From: Humidesulfovibrio sp.
GTDB taxonomy: Bacteria; Desulfobacterota; Desulfovibrionia; Desulfovibrionales; Desulfovibrionaceae
Reading direction: 5' to 3'
Assembly (NCBI RefSeq): GCF_031082295.1
Contig: NZ_JAVHLD010000005.1
Location: forward strand, 62,001-126,000
Length of the DNA stretch: 64,000 nucleotides
Positions 46,423 through 54,062 of this stretch are shown here, one piece after another (within the stretch, counting starts at the first letter, position 1; each line of letters begins with the position of its first letter). The translations under genes and the position numbers were made by a program. The notes under the pieces are model-generated. The model saw nothing but the letters and a program-made list of their open reading frames with translations, ran no database searches and was not told the DNA's origin.

Positions 46423-46752
46423 TTACTCCGCCTTCAGGAAATCGTACTTCCCCAGGCCCTGCACCAGCAGAAACGAGCAGTTGTCGCCGCCGGCGTTGAC
46501 CACGCGGTGCACCACTCCGGGCTCGATGCGGCAGGGCGCGCCGGGGAACAGCTCGCGCCGCTCGATGCGCCCCGTTTCCGGCTGAATCTCCACGCGCACC
46601 GCGCCGGTGAGGGCGAAGGTGGTGTCCGTGATTTCGCTGTGGTGGTGCCAGGGCGTGGCCTGGCCCGGGGCCAGGGTCATGAGCACCACGCGCAGGGTGT
46701 CCGTCTCGGCGATGACCTCGCGTCCGGCGATGGCGTAGGGGGGTGTGTCCAT
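46423..46752 (-). CDS. Single-domain cupin protein
   Basis: A 109-residue cupin. The first motif has the metal-binding set WHHHSEITDTTFALTG, and the second motif includes VVHRVVNAG. The substrate is unknown; such small cupins can be enzymes or metabolite sensors. AAGGAG lies 8 bases before the ATG. It is convergent with tupC (17 bases between stops) and follows the pentapeptide-repeat gene at a distance of 21 bases. Confidence 0.82.
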   Translation of the reverse strand: MDTPPYAIAGREVIAETDTLRVVLMTLAPGQATPWHHHSEITDTTFALTGAVRVEIQPETGRIERRELFPGAPCRIEPGVVHRVVNAGGDNCSFLLVQGLGKYDFLKAE

Positions 46753-46773
46753 GCGGGTGCTCCTTGCGGGCGG

Positions 46774-48339
46774 CTAGCGCCGGAAGCGGTTGCGCAGGGC
46801 GAAGGCGAAGATGGTGGCCTGGAGGGTGATGAGCAGTTGGCTGATGCCCTTTCCGAGGCGCAGCCAGCCGCCCTGGCCTGGGATATCTTTTGCGAAGGGG
46901 AAGTGTGACAGAGCATCGTTCACCTGCGTGCTGAACCAGAACGACTCGATGGGGTGCGGGAAGGCGTTCAGCACGAAGGGCAGCACGGCCAGGAATGCCA
47001 GAAACACACCGGCGCGTTTCTCGCGCTCGCCGTAGCCGCTGACGGCCCAGTACCAGAAGTTGAGGGACAGCAGCAGGCCGGGGGCCAAGCGAAGAAGCTG
47101 TGCGGCTGCCTGAACCTTGCGCCACGCGGGGGTCGTTTTCTCTTCAATCTCGTCAAGCAGCGGCATGGCCTGTGGGATGCCTACGATGAGCATCTTGAGC
47201 CCCATGAGCTTTTCCCGGTAGTGCCACTTGGAGACCATTGGTTGGTCGTGTTCGCTGGCGGCTTTCTGTTTCAGGCTGCGGTACAGTTCCTCGCAGGCCT
47301 TGTGGTCCGGTCCATATATCACCTCCGGCAAAAGCCTCTCCGGCCAGTTGCAGCCCTTGAAAGAGAGGCACTCCGTTTCCATGCTGGTGAAGTCGAAGAT
47401 GGAGAGGGAGGATGCGGAGAGAGAGTGTAAAAGTAGGGCGTTGGTATGTGCTTTGAGCCTATACAACGTCGTCAGTCTGTTGAATATCGCTCCTGTGAAG
47501 TTTGCTTGCCCTACGAATTCCGAGGAATAAAAGGTTACATTATTGAACGTTGTTTGTTCGAAACTTGTCAATCCGTCAAATGTTGTGTTCGTGCAGTTTG
47601 TCGTTCCAAAGAAATGAGTGAGCGTGAAGTCTGCTACATCGCCAAACTTCGCCATCTCAAAGTATACGGACTGGCTACAGGTTACTTGCCGAAATAAGAC
47701 AGCGCCTCCAAATCTGGCAAGTGAAAAATCAGCCCAGCCGAAGAATTTGACGAGATCGAAATCAGCTTCTTCGCTCAAAGCGGCATTTCGGAATGAGGCT
47801 TCACTATTGAAAGTGGCTTGTTGAAAATACAACTTTCCTCTAAACGAAACACCGTCAAAAGTCGCTCTGTAGTGGAACTTTGCGCCATAGAAAACCGTCT
47901 CTTTGGAGAACGTTGCGTTATCAAAAGTTGCTCTTCCAATGAATTCTGTCGACTCGAAACAGGCAACGTCATTGAAGGTTGTTGAAAGAAAGCTGACATG
48001 GTCAAAGCGTGTTTCAGGCTCGATATATGCTACGCCACAAAATATCGCACCGTCAAATTTCAATGGGGGAAGAGAGAGGGGCTTGTCGAACCAACCGGTA
48101 GTGAAGTCAGGAATAATGGCACCGGAAAGGTCGCACAATTCATTTCTGCCTTCGGCCTCATTCCTGGCCTTCACCGCAGCAATGCGCGCGAACACCCGCT
48201 CATTGAACTCATCGACAGATATGCCCTTCTTGTCCGCCGGGGCGTGGAACAGGCAGTACTCCTTCCTGTCCGCCTCATCCGTGTAGATCACGGGCTGCGG
48301 GTCGGGCCACTCGTGTTCTTCGCATTTGCAGCAGGGCAT
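46774..48339 (-). CDS. Pentapeptide-repeat membrane protein
   Basis: A 521-residue protein. An N-terminal cysteine-rich segment (MPCCKCEEHEW, then YCLFHAP) looks metal-binding. Residues about 95-300 are phenylalanine-type pentapeptide repeats (ATFDNATFSKETVFYGAKF-like), which fold as a right-handed beta-helix. The C-terminus has two or three hydrophobic spans and ends RNRFRR. The repeat-coding part is visibly AT-richer than all neighbours, which suggests transfer or repeat-driven drift. Function is unknown. The start is the Met 6 bases after GAGG. Confidence 0.82.
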   Translation of the reverse strand: MPCCKCEEHEWPDPQPVIYTDEADRKEYCLFHAPADKKGISVDEFNERVFARIAAVKARNEAEGRNELCDLSGAIIPDFTTGWFDKPLSLPPLKFDGAIFCGVAYIEPETRFDHVSFLSTTFNDVACFESTEFIGRATFDNATFSKETVFYGAKFHYRATFDGVSFRGKLYFQQATFNSEASFRNAALSEEADFDLVKFFGWADFSLARFGGAVLFRQVTCSQSVYFEMAKFGDVADFTLTHFFGTTNCTNTTFDGLTSFEQTTFNNVTFYSSEFVGQANFTGAIFNRLTTLYRLKAHTNALLLHSLSASSLSIFDFTSMETECLSFKGCNWPERLLPEVIYGPDHKACEELYRSLKQKAASEHDQPMVSKWHYREKLMGLKMLIVGIPQAMPLLDEIEEKTTPAWRKVQAAAQLLRLAPGLLLSLNFWYWAVSGYGEREKRAGVFLAFLAVLPFVLNAFPHPIESFWFSTQVNDALSHFPFAKDIPGQGGWLRLGKGISQLLITLQATIFAFALRNRFRR

Positions 48340-48452
48340 GGGGGCCTCGCGTGGGGCTGGAGCCTGTGGGGGCACGTGGCCGGGCCGCGCCATACGCGGC
48401 GGCCTGTATCAGCGAGGAATATAAGCAGGATAAGCGGGCCGGAGTCAAGTGG

Positions 48453-49649
48453 CTACAGCAGCCACAACCCCAAGCCCACCCCGCACAGCACCACCCATAT
48501 GGGGTCGACGCGCTTGTACAGGGCGATGGTGGCCGCCACGCACAGCGCGGCCTTGAGCCACGACCACTGCATGGACCGCGCGAGCTCGATGCCCACGGCC
48601 AGGATGAGCCCGCCGAGCGTGGAGAGCACGCCCGCCAGCGCCCGGCGGAAGGGCTGCCAGCCCAGCAGCCGGTTGGCGTGGGGCACCGTGAGCATGAGGA
48701 TGAAGAACGACGGCGTGAAGATCCAGACCCCGGCCGTGAGCGCGCCCAAGAGCCCCGCGATGTGGTAGCCCACGAAGCAGGCCCCGAGCATGAACGGGCC
48801 GGGCGTCACCTGTGCCAGGGCCATGCCGTCCATGAAGGTGGCCGCGCTCATCCATTGATGCAGGTCCACGGCCTCGTGGTACAGCGCCGGGAACACCCCG
48901 TACCCGCCAAAGGCCATGAGGTCGCTCTTGGCCATGGACAGCGACAGCGTGAACAGCAGCGGGGCCGCTGCGAAGGTGGCGGCCAGCCAGGCCAGGCCCA
49001 GGGCAGCCAGCAGCAGCACCCCGCGCACCGGCACCGGGGACTCGGGCAGTCGCACCGGCGGGGCGGTTTCGTCGCGGAAGACCACCGGCCCGACAAGCGC
49101 CGCGCCCAGAATGATCCAGGCCGGGCTGACGCCCGACAGGAACAGCGCGCAGGCAAGCCCGGTCATGACTACGCGGCGCGGGCCATGCGCGTACTTGAGC
49201 CAGAAATCGTACACCGCCAGCGCGATGATGCCGAGCACCACGCTGGACAGGCCCGCCATGGCCGAGGTGGTGAGCGACACGCCCTGCATGGCGTGGTACA
49301 GGGCCGAGAGCGCGGTGATGAGCAGGCAGGCGGGCACCGCGAAGCCGAAAAAGCCCGCCAGGGCGCCGGGCAGGCCGCGCAGCACCAGGCCGGTGTAGGC
49401 CGCCATCTGCATCAGCGTGCCGCCGGGGATGGCCTGGCACACCGCCAGCCCCACCTTGAAGCCCTCGTCGTCGAGCCAGCCGCGCTTCAGGATATGGTCG
49501 CGCATGAGCGGCATCATGGCCGGGCCGCCGTAGGCCGTGGCGCCCACGCGCAAAAAGCAGCGGAAGATGTCTGCCAGGCTGGGCCGGGCGGGTGGCAAGC
49601 ATGTGTCCGAGGTCGTGTCCGCTTGGGGGGATTGCGAGCCCGGACTCAC
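48453..49649 (-). CDS. chrA: Chromate transporter, ChrA/CHR family
   Basis: A 398-residue membrane protein with two homologous CHR halves. The N-terminal half has FLRVGATAYGGPAMMPLM and CQAIPGGTLMQMAAY; the C-terminal half has FGGYGVFPALYHEAV and LAQVTPGPFMLGACF. About ten or more spans are visible. The family exports chromate, sometimes serving sulfate-related anion transport. I chose the GTG at 49649, overlapping the upstream stop (GTGA); the polar ~25 residues before the CHR core are kept. It is co-transcribed with the YhcH-family gene. Confidence 0.88.
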   Translation of the reverse strand: MSPGSQSPQADTTSDTCLPPARPSLADIFRCFLRVGATAYGGPAMMPLMRDHILKRGWLDDEGFKVGLAVCQAIPGGTLMQMAAYTGLVLRGLPGALAGFFGFAVPACLLITALSALYHAMQGVSLTTSAMAGLSSVVLGIIALAVYDFWLKYAHGPRRVVMTGLACALFLSGVSPAWIILGAALVGPVVFRDETAPPVRLPESPVPVRGVLLLAALGLAWLAATFAAAPLLFTLSLSMAKSDLMAFGGYGVFPALYHEAVDLHQWMSAATFMDGMALAQVTPGPFMLGACFVGYHIAGLLGALTAGVWIFTPSFFILMLTVPHANRLLGWQPFRRALAGVLSTLGGLILAVGIELARSMQWSWLKAALCVAATIALYKRVDPIWVVLCGVGLGLWLL

Positions 49650-50131
49650 GGGAGCAGCAGTTCCGCGCGGATCTTGACCACCGCCTTGCGCACGGTCTGC
49701 GTGGCCGGGGTGGTCTTGCACTGGCTTAAGTGCGCGTCGTGCGGCAGGTACAGCGCGAACTGGCCGGGGTGCAGCGTGAACAGGGCGTTGAAACGGTCCG
49801 GGTGGTTGTACTGGGCCGCGTCCGTGGCCTCGTCATAGGGCGTTTTGGCGGTGAGTTCCTCCAGGCAGAAGCGGGCGTGGACCTCCGGCCCGGTGAGCGG
49901 CACGTGCAGGTCCGCGTAGACGCGGTGCGCCTCGAGCGTGGTGTCGAGCAGGTTCTTGGTCTGAAAGTCGAAGACCACGCCGTACATGTCCGCGCGGCCG
50001 TTGCCGCAGAGGTCGATGGCGTGCTCGCCCAGGGCCGTGTCCGGCGTGAGGGCCAGCACCCAGGCGAAGGCCTTCTGCCAGGCGGGGCGCTGCGAGTAGA
50101 GCTGCCAGTTCTCCAAGGCGTCGAGGATCAT
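49646..50131 (-). CDS. YhcH/YjgK/YiaL family protein
   Basis: A 161-residue beta-rich protein of the DUF386 family: MILDALENWQLY at the start, HAIDLCGNGRADM, EAHRVYADLHVPLTG, and QFALYLPHDAHLSQC. Relatives are linked to handling of unusual sugars such as sialic acid; the His/Glu set fits a metal-binding cupin-like fold. GGGAGG precedes the ATG. Its stop overlaps the chrA start, a pairing with no obvious functional link. Confidence 0.88.
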   Translation of the reverse strand: MILDALENWQLYSQRPAWQKAFAWVLALTPDTALGEHAIDLCGNGRADMYGVVFDFQTKNLLDTTLEAHRVYADLHVPLTGPEVHARFCLEELTAKTPYDEATDAAQYNHPDRFNALFTLHPGQFALYLPHDAHLSQCKTTPATQTVRKAVVKIRAELLLP

Positions 50132-50159
50132 GGGTGCCTCCCAGTTCGTGCGGCGGCCG

Positions 50160-50402
50160 CTATTGCAGCGAGGCCGGGTTTTTGGTTCCCACCGGCTTGA
50201 CCGGCTTGCCCGGTTTGGCGGACTGCTTCTGGGGCAGGCGGTCGCGCAGGTAGTCCTGGGCGGTGATCGGCTTTCCGGCGGGCTTGGGGGCGTCGGTCGA
50301 GACGGGCGGCAGGGGCTTGGGTATCATGTCGCTCGCCAGACCTGCGGCGGGCAGGTAAAATGCCAGGGCCAGGACGGCAAAGGTGGCGCACAGTCGTTTC
50401 AT
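50160..50402 (-). CDS. Small exported proline/lysine-rich protein
   Basis: An 80-residue protein with a signal peptide (MKRLCATFAVLALAFYLPAAGLAS) and a short mature part rich in Pro and Lys (KPLPPV, PAGKPITAQDYL, SAKPGKPVKPVG). I recognise no family. The start is the Met that begins the signal peptide; AAGGA is 8 bases upstream. It shares a 149-base divergent promoter region with the selenoprotein candidate and ends 28 bases before the YhcH-family gene. Confidence 0.6.
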   Translation of the reverse strand: MKRLCATFAVLALAFYLPAAGLASDMIPKPLPPVSTDAPKPAGKPITAQDYLRDRLPQKQSAKPGKPVKPVGTKNPASLQ

Positions 50403-50551
50403 GAGGACATCCTTGGTTGTCGGCGTGATGTCGGCGTAGCTTCTTGTAGGGAGCACGCCTCGCGGCGTCAAGGCGGTGAGCGCCAGCCCCCCCACATGTC
50501 ACTTGCCTTTGGTGAAAAAGTGGCTAAGTGAATGGGCGAGGATACCCCCCC

Positions 50552-50821
50552 ATGAGTAAAATCATCTGCCACTGCTTCGGCTTCACCGCCAAGGACATTG
50601 AACAGGACCTGGTCCTGAACGGGCGCTCCACGCTCATTGAGCGCATCAAGGCCACCCTCAAGTCCGGCCAGAGCCAGTGCGCCACGAAAAACCCCAAAGG
50701 GTGCTGATGTATCGCCGAAGTCCGCCAGGTGGTGGGCAAGGTGTTGCAGGAGCAAGCTGGAGTTGCGGCGCCAGAGCCGGACGACTGCTCCGATTGCGAG
50801 GCCAACGGCCCCTGCTGCTAG
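50552..50821 (+). CDS. Selenocysteine-containing BFD-like [2Fe-2S] protein
   Basis: An 89-residue protein if the in-frame TGA at 50705-50707 (codon 52) is read as selenocysteine. The frame starts MSKIICHCFGFTAKDIE and continues ATKNPKGC-Sec-CIAEVRQVV to a TAG at 50819. This matches the BFD-like [2Fe-2S] fold, in which an NPKGxCC motif holds the second pair of cluster ligands; here the UGA replaces one of those cysteines. A tail with four more cysteines (DDCSDCEANGPCC) follows. A 7-base-pair stem with an AGGU loop starts 12 bases after the UGA, as bacterial SECIS elements do. Reading the TGA as a stop would leave a 51-residue protein lacking half its ligands. Likely role: redox or metal handling. 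It is convergent with echF. Confidence 0.82.
50713..50743 (+). promoter_or_regulatory. Predicted bacterial SECIS element
   Basis: The upper stem GTCCGCC (50720-50726) pairs with GGTGGGC (50731-50737), with two G-U pairs, and the apical loop AGGU is at 50727-50730. A lower stem CGCC (50713-50716) pairs with GGTG (50740-50743) across a small internal loop. The first loop G is 20 bases after the UGA, inside the 16-37 base range given for bacterial SECIS elements. Confidence 0.65.
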
Positions 50822-50865
50822 CCCGACCACAGGCCCGCCTGCTTCTTTAAATATATATAGCGCCG

Positions 50866-50906
50866 AAATAAACAGCGCCCGCCAAGCTGAAGCCTGACGG
50901 GCGCTG
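50866..50906 (-). terminator. Rho-independent terminator of the ech operon
   Basis: Minus strand CAGCGCCCG (50906-50898) pairs with CGGGCGCTG (50881-50873) around a 16-base loop, followed by TTTATTT. It lies 23 bases after the echF stop. The same hairpin may stop plus-strand transcripts of the selenoprotein gene. Confidence 0.8.
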
Positions 50907-50929
50907 CGTCGTTTCGTCCGGGACTCGGC

Positions 50930-51304
50930 CTACTCGGCGGGCTTGTCCTTCTTGGCCGGGCGCTCGGGAAGCTTGCCGGTCATGGTGATGACGGCGCGCT
51001 CCACGGCCACGGGCCGGTGGCTGGTCTTCTGCGACAGGCAGTTCACGGGGCACACGTCCACGCACACGCCACAGCCGACGCAGGCGAAGAACTCAAGAGC
51101 CCAGGTGCCCTCGGTCTTGTCCTTGGTGACGGTGAGGCACTGGGACGGGCACTTGCGCGAGCAGGTGCCGCAGAAGATGCACTTCTCGATGTCGTTGATG
51201 AGTTCGCCTCTGGCGTGCTCGAAGTTGTCGCGCACGTAGAACGGATAGTTCCTCGTGGCGGCCTTGCCGAACAGGTTGGAGATGACGGTTGGCAGCATTT
51301 TCAT
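50930..51304 (-). CDS. echF: Ech hydrogenase, two-[4Fe-4S] ferredoxin subunit
   Basis: A 124-residue polyferredoxin of the NuoI type with CIFCGTCSRKCP and CVGCGVCVDVCP. In Ech it carries electrons between ferredoxin and the small subunit. It is the last gene of the operon, 4 bases after echE. The C-terminus is Lys/Pro-rich. A terminator hairpin follows. Confidence 0.95.
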   Translation of the reverse strand: MKMLPTVISNLFGKAATRNYPFYVRDNFEHARGELINDIEKCIFCGTCSRKCPSQCLTVTKDKTEGTWALEFFACVGCGVCVDVCPVNCLSQKTSHRPVAVERAVITMTGKLPERPAKKDKPAE

Positions 51305-51308
51305 GGTT

Positions 51309-52385
51309 CTACCTCTCCGTGCAGCTGATGCAGGGGTCGATGGACAGGACCACCACCGGCACGTCAGCGAAGTCGAGCCCGGGCAGGATGGCTGCCAGGG
51401 GCGGGATGTTGGCGAAGGTTGGGGTGCGGATGCGCACGCGCTCCAGGTTGTTGGTGCCGTTGCCCTTCAAGTAGTACAGGCACTCGCCGCGCGGCTGCTC
51501 CACGCGGGTGATGACCTCGCCCTCGGGCTTGCCCTTGACCTTCACGGCCAGTTCGGAGCCGTCGAGCTTGTCCAGGGCCTGGCGCACCAGGTCGATGGAC
51601 TGGAGCGACTCGCGGAAGCGCACGGTGCTGCGCGCCCAGCAGTCGCCGGCGGTTTCGACGATGGGCTCGAAGGCGATCTCGTCGAAGCCAGCGTACTTGA
51701 GCTGGCGCATGTCCTGGGCCACACCGCTGCCGCGCAGCATGGGGCCGGCGGCGCCCAGGTCATAGGCGGCCTGCTTGGTCAGCACGCCCACGCCCACCGT
51801 GCGCTTGCACACGGTGGAGTCGTTCATGATGGTGGACTGCAGGCTCTTGATGCTGGCCTCGACCTCCACCAGGGTGTCCTTGATCCAGCGGATCTGGCTC
51901 TCGTCCAGGTCGGCGCGCACGCCGCCGACCACGTTCACCGAGACGATGACGCGGTTGCCGGTGGTGGCCTCGTTCAGGTCCATGACGCGCTCGCGGATCT
52001 TCCACAGCTGCATGAACAGGCTCTCGAAGCCGAAGCTGTCGGCAAAGAGGCCCAGCCACAGCAGGTGGCTGTGCAGGCGGTGCAGCTCGCTCCAGACCAC
52101 GCGGAGCATCTTGGCGCGGCGGGGCACCTCGATGCCCATCATTTCCTCAATGCCCTGGCAGTAGCACAGGGAGTGGATCATGGAGCAGATGCCGCAGACG
52201 CGCTCCACGATCTGGATCATCTGGTTGTAGTCGCGCTTGACGGCGAGCATTTCCAGGCCGCGGTGCACGTAGCCCAGGGTGGGCAGCGCCTCGACGACCT
52301 TCTCGTCCTCGACCACAAGCGACAGGTGGATGGGCTCGGGCAGCACCGGGTGCTGCGGCCCGAAGGGGATGACGGTGCGGGCCAT
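51309..52385 (-). CDS. echE: Ech hydrogenase large (catalytic) subunit
   Basis: A 358-residue group 4 [NiFe] hydrogenase large subunit. The nickel ligands are seen in the N-terminal RVCGICS and the C-terminal DPCISCTER. The chain ends right after the second motif, so there is no C-terminal extension to be cleaved, as is usual for Ech. It reduces protons or oxidises H2 with ferredoxin as partner. It starts directly behind echD with no gap. Confidence 0.96.
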   Translation of the reverse strand: MARTVIPFGPQHPVLPEPIHLSLVVEDEKVVEALPTLGYVHRGLEMLAVKRDYNQMIQIVERVCGICSMIHSLCYCQGIEEMMGIEVPRRAKMLRVVWSELHRLHSHLLWLGLFADSFGFESLFMQLWKIRERVMDLNEATTGNRVIVSVNVVGGVRADLDESQIRWIKDTLVEVEASIKSLQSTIMNDSTVCKRTVGVGVLTKQAAYDLGAAGPMLRGSGVAQDMRQLKYAGFDEIAFEPIVETAGDCWARSTVRFRESLQSIDLVRQALDKLDGSELAVKVKGKPEGEVITRVEQPRGECLYYLKGNGTNNLERVRIRTPTFANIPPLAAILPGLDFADVPVVVLSIDPCISCTER

Positions 52386-52763
52386 TTAGTTCGCCTCCTT
52401 CTTGCTCACGGCGTATTTGCAGAAGGGCGAGCTGGCGGCGGTCTGCACGGTCTCGTTGTAGAGCTTGCCCTGGTAGTCCAGCACCAGCCCGTCGAAGGAG
52501 AGCGCGAACTGGTCGCGGATCTCGTTTTCCACCAGGAAGGCGGCAAAGACCACGCCGGAGATGGAGGGCAGCTTGCCACCCTTCTCCACCTGCACGCGCA
52601 GGTTCTTGAGCTTCAGGTCGCGGTCGAAGTGGTACAGGACTTCCATGTTCTTCTCGTCAAGCTCGACGCTCGACATGGTGACGAACCGGTAGCCCTCGGC
52701 CTTGATTTTCGTCACCTCGGCCACCAGCTGGGCCGGGGTGATGGCGGTTGCTTCAATACACAT
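52386..52763 (-). CDS. echD: Ech hydrogenase subunit D (NuoC-like)
   Basis: A 125-residue hydrophilic subunit related to the NuoC/30-kDa family, seen in the stretch EGYRFVTMSSVELDEK and in NMEVLYHFDRDLKL. It is a structural part of the cytoplasmic arm. The start overlaps the echC stop by one base (TGATG), and echE follows directly. Confidence 0.92.
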   Translation of the reverse strand: MCIEATAITPAQLVAEVTKIKAEGYRFVTMSSVELDEKNMEVLYHFDRDLKLKNLRVQVEKGGKLPSISGVVFAAFLVENEIRDQFALSFDGLVLDYQGKLYNETVQTAASSPFCKYAVSKKEAN

Positions 52764-53203
52764 CAGCTTGCCTCCAGAATGCCCTTGAGCTTGCCCAGAC
52801 CCGTGACAACGGCGTCCATGATGGCTTCGGGCTTGGCCGGGCAGCCAGGCACGTACACGTCAACGGGGATGACCTTGTCCACGCCGCCCAGAACGTTCGG
52901 GGCCTCGCGGAACACGCCGCCGGAGCACCCGCAGGCGCCGATGGCGATGACGAGCTTGGGGCTCGGCATCTGGTCGTAGATGTTTTTCAGGATCACGGCG
53001 TTGCGCTTGTTCACGGTGCCGGTGACCACAAGCACGTCGGCGTGGCGCGGGTTGCCCACGTTGATGATGCCGAAGCGCTCCACGTCGTACACAGGGGTCA
53101 GGCAGGCCAGCGTCTCGATGTCGCAGCCGTTGCACGAGCCGCAGTCGAAGTGCATGAGCCAGGGGCTCTTGACCTGGGATGTTTTCAGGAATGATCCGAA
53201 CAT
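52763..53203 (-). CDS. echC: Ech hydrogenase small subunit (NuoB-like)
   Basis: A 146-residue subunit carrying the proximal [4Fe-4S] cluster: CGSCNGCDIE near residue 21, GACGCSGGVF and VPGCPAKPEAI supply the four cysteines. It passes electrons between EchF and the NiFe site of EchE. It starts 4 bases after echB. Confidence 0.95.
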   Translation of the reverse strand: MFGSFLKTSQVKSPWLMHFDCGSCNGCDIETLACLTPVYDVERFGIINVGNPRHADVLVVTGTVNKRNAVILKNIYDQMPSPKLVIAIGACGCSGGVFREAPNVLGGVDKVIPVDVYVPGCPAKPEAIMDAVVTGLGKLKGILEAS

Positions 53204-53207
53204 GAGC

Positions 53208-54062
53208 TTACTCCAGATACAGCCAGACGAGGTTCGCCGTGGCCAGGATCAGGGTGATGGGAGCAACGCGCCCCAGCATGGTGCGCCAGGTCAGGCGCGC
53301 GCTGATGTTGTCGATGACGAGCGCCGCGAACAGGAACAGGCCCGCGGTGACGACCATGGTGAGCGGGCTGGTGGCCCACAGGAACGAGCAGATCCAGAGC
53401 ACCACGGTCACGTCCGCCCAGTGGGCGATCTCAAGCAGGGCGAAGTCGCGTCCGGCGTAGTCGGTGTACACGCCGCGCACAACTTCCTGGTGCATGTGGT
53501 GGCTGGCCGCGATGTCGAACGGGCTCTTGCGCAGCTTCACCAGCACCACGAACAACAGGCCGGGCACGATGAGCGGCATCTTGAAGAGCAGCGGCCCCTG
53601 GGCGGCCATGAAGCTGTAAGCGTCAAAGGCTCCGGCGGCCTTGGCCATGCACAGGATGCCGACCATGAACACCGGCTCGTAGGCCAGGAGCTGGAACAGC
53701 TCGCGCTGGGCGCCGAGCTTGCTGTAGGGCGAGTTGCCGCAGAAGGCTCCCAGGGCCACGAAGCTTGCGCTGGCGGCCTGGACGAAGAAGCACATCAGCA
53801 CGTCGGCCCCGGCGGCGAGCATGACGTCGGAGGCCAGCGAGGCCACCAGCGCCCAGCGCACGAACATGCCCTGCCAGTGGCTGGCCGGGGCGATGACCTT
53901 GCTCATGAGCTTGCCCACGTCGTAGAAGGGCTGCATGAGCGGCGGGCCCATGCGCGACTGCAGGCGGGCGGTGACGACGCGATCGACACCGGCCACAAGC
54001 CCGCCCACGAGCGGGGCGAGGATGAGTCCGGCGACGGCCAGGTAGAATGTATTCAGATTCAT
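53208..54062 (-). CDS. echB: Ech hydrogenase membrane subunit B (NuoH-like)
   Basis: A 284-residue membrane protein with about eight spans, of the NuoH/HycD type. The conserved loop GVDRVVTARLQSRMGPPLMQ and the ELFQLLAYEP and SPFDIAASHHMHQEVVRG segments are characteristic; they lie at the junction between the electron arm and the proton channel. The start overlaps the echA stop by 4 bases. Confidence 0.94.
   Translation of the reverse strand: MNLNTFYLAVAGLILAPLVGGLVAGVDRVVTARLQSRMGPPLMQPFYDVGKLMSKVIAPASHWQGMFVRWALVASLASDVMLAAGADVLMCFFVQAASASFVALGAFCGNSPYSKLGAQRELFQLLAYEPVFMVGILCMAKAAGAFDAYSFMAAQGPLLFKMPLIVPGLLFVVLVKLRKSPFDIAASHHMHQEVVRGVYTDYAGRDFALLEIAHWADVTVVLWICSFLWATSPLTMVVTAGLFLFAALVIDNISARLTWRTMLGRVAPITLILATANLVWLYLE

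Noticed and set aside
50552..50707. Treating the TGA at 50705 as a normal stop, or as a frameshift or pseudogene
   Set aside because: The same frame keeps family-specific sequence after the TGA, the codon replaces an expected Cys, and a SECIS-like hairpin follows at the right distance. A shift of frame would not restore the similarity.
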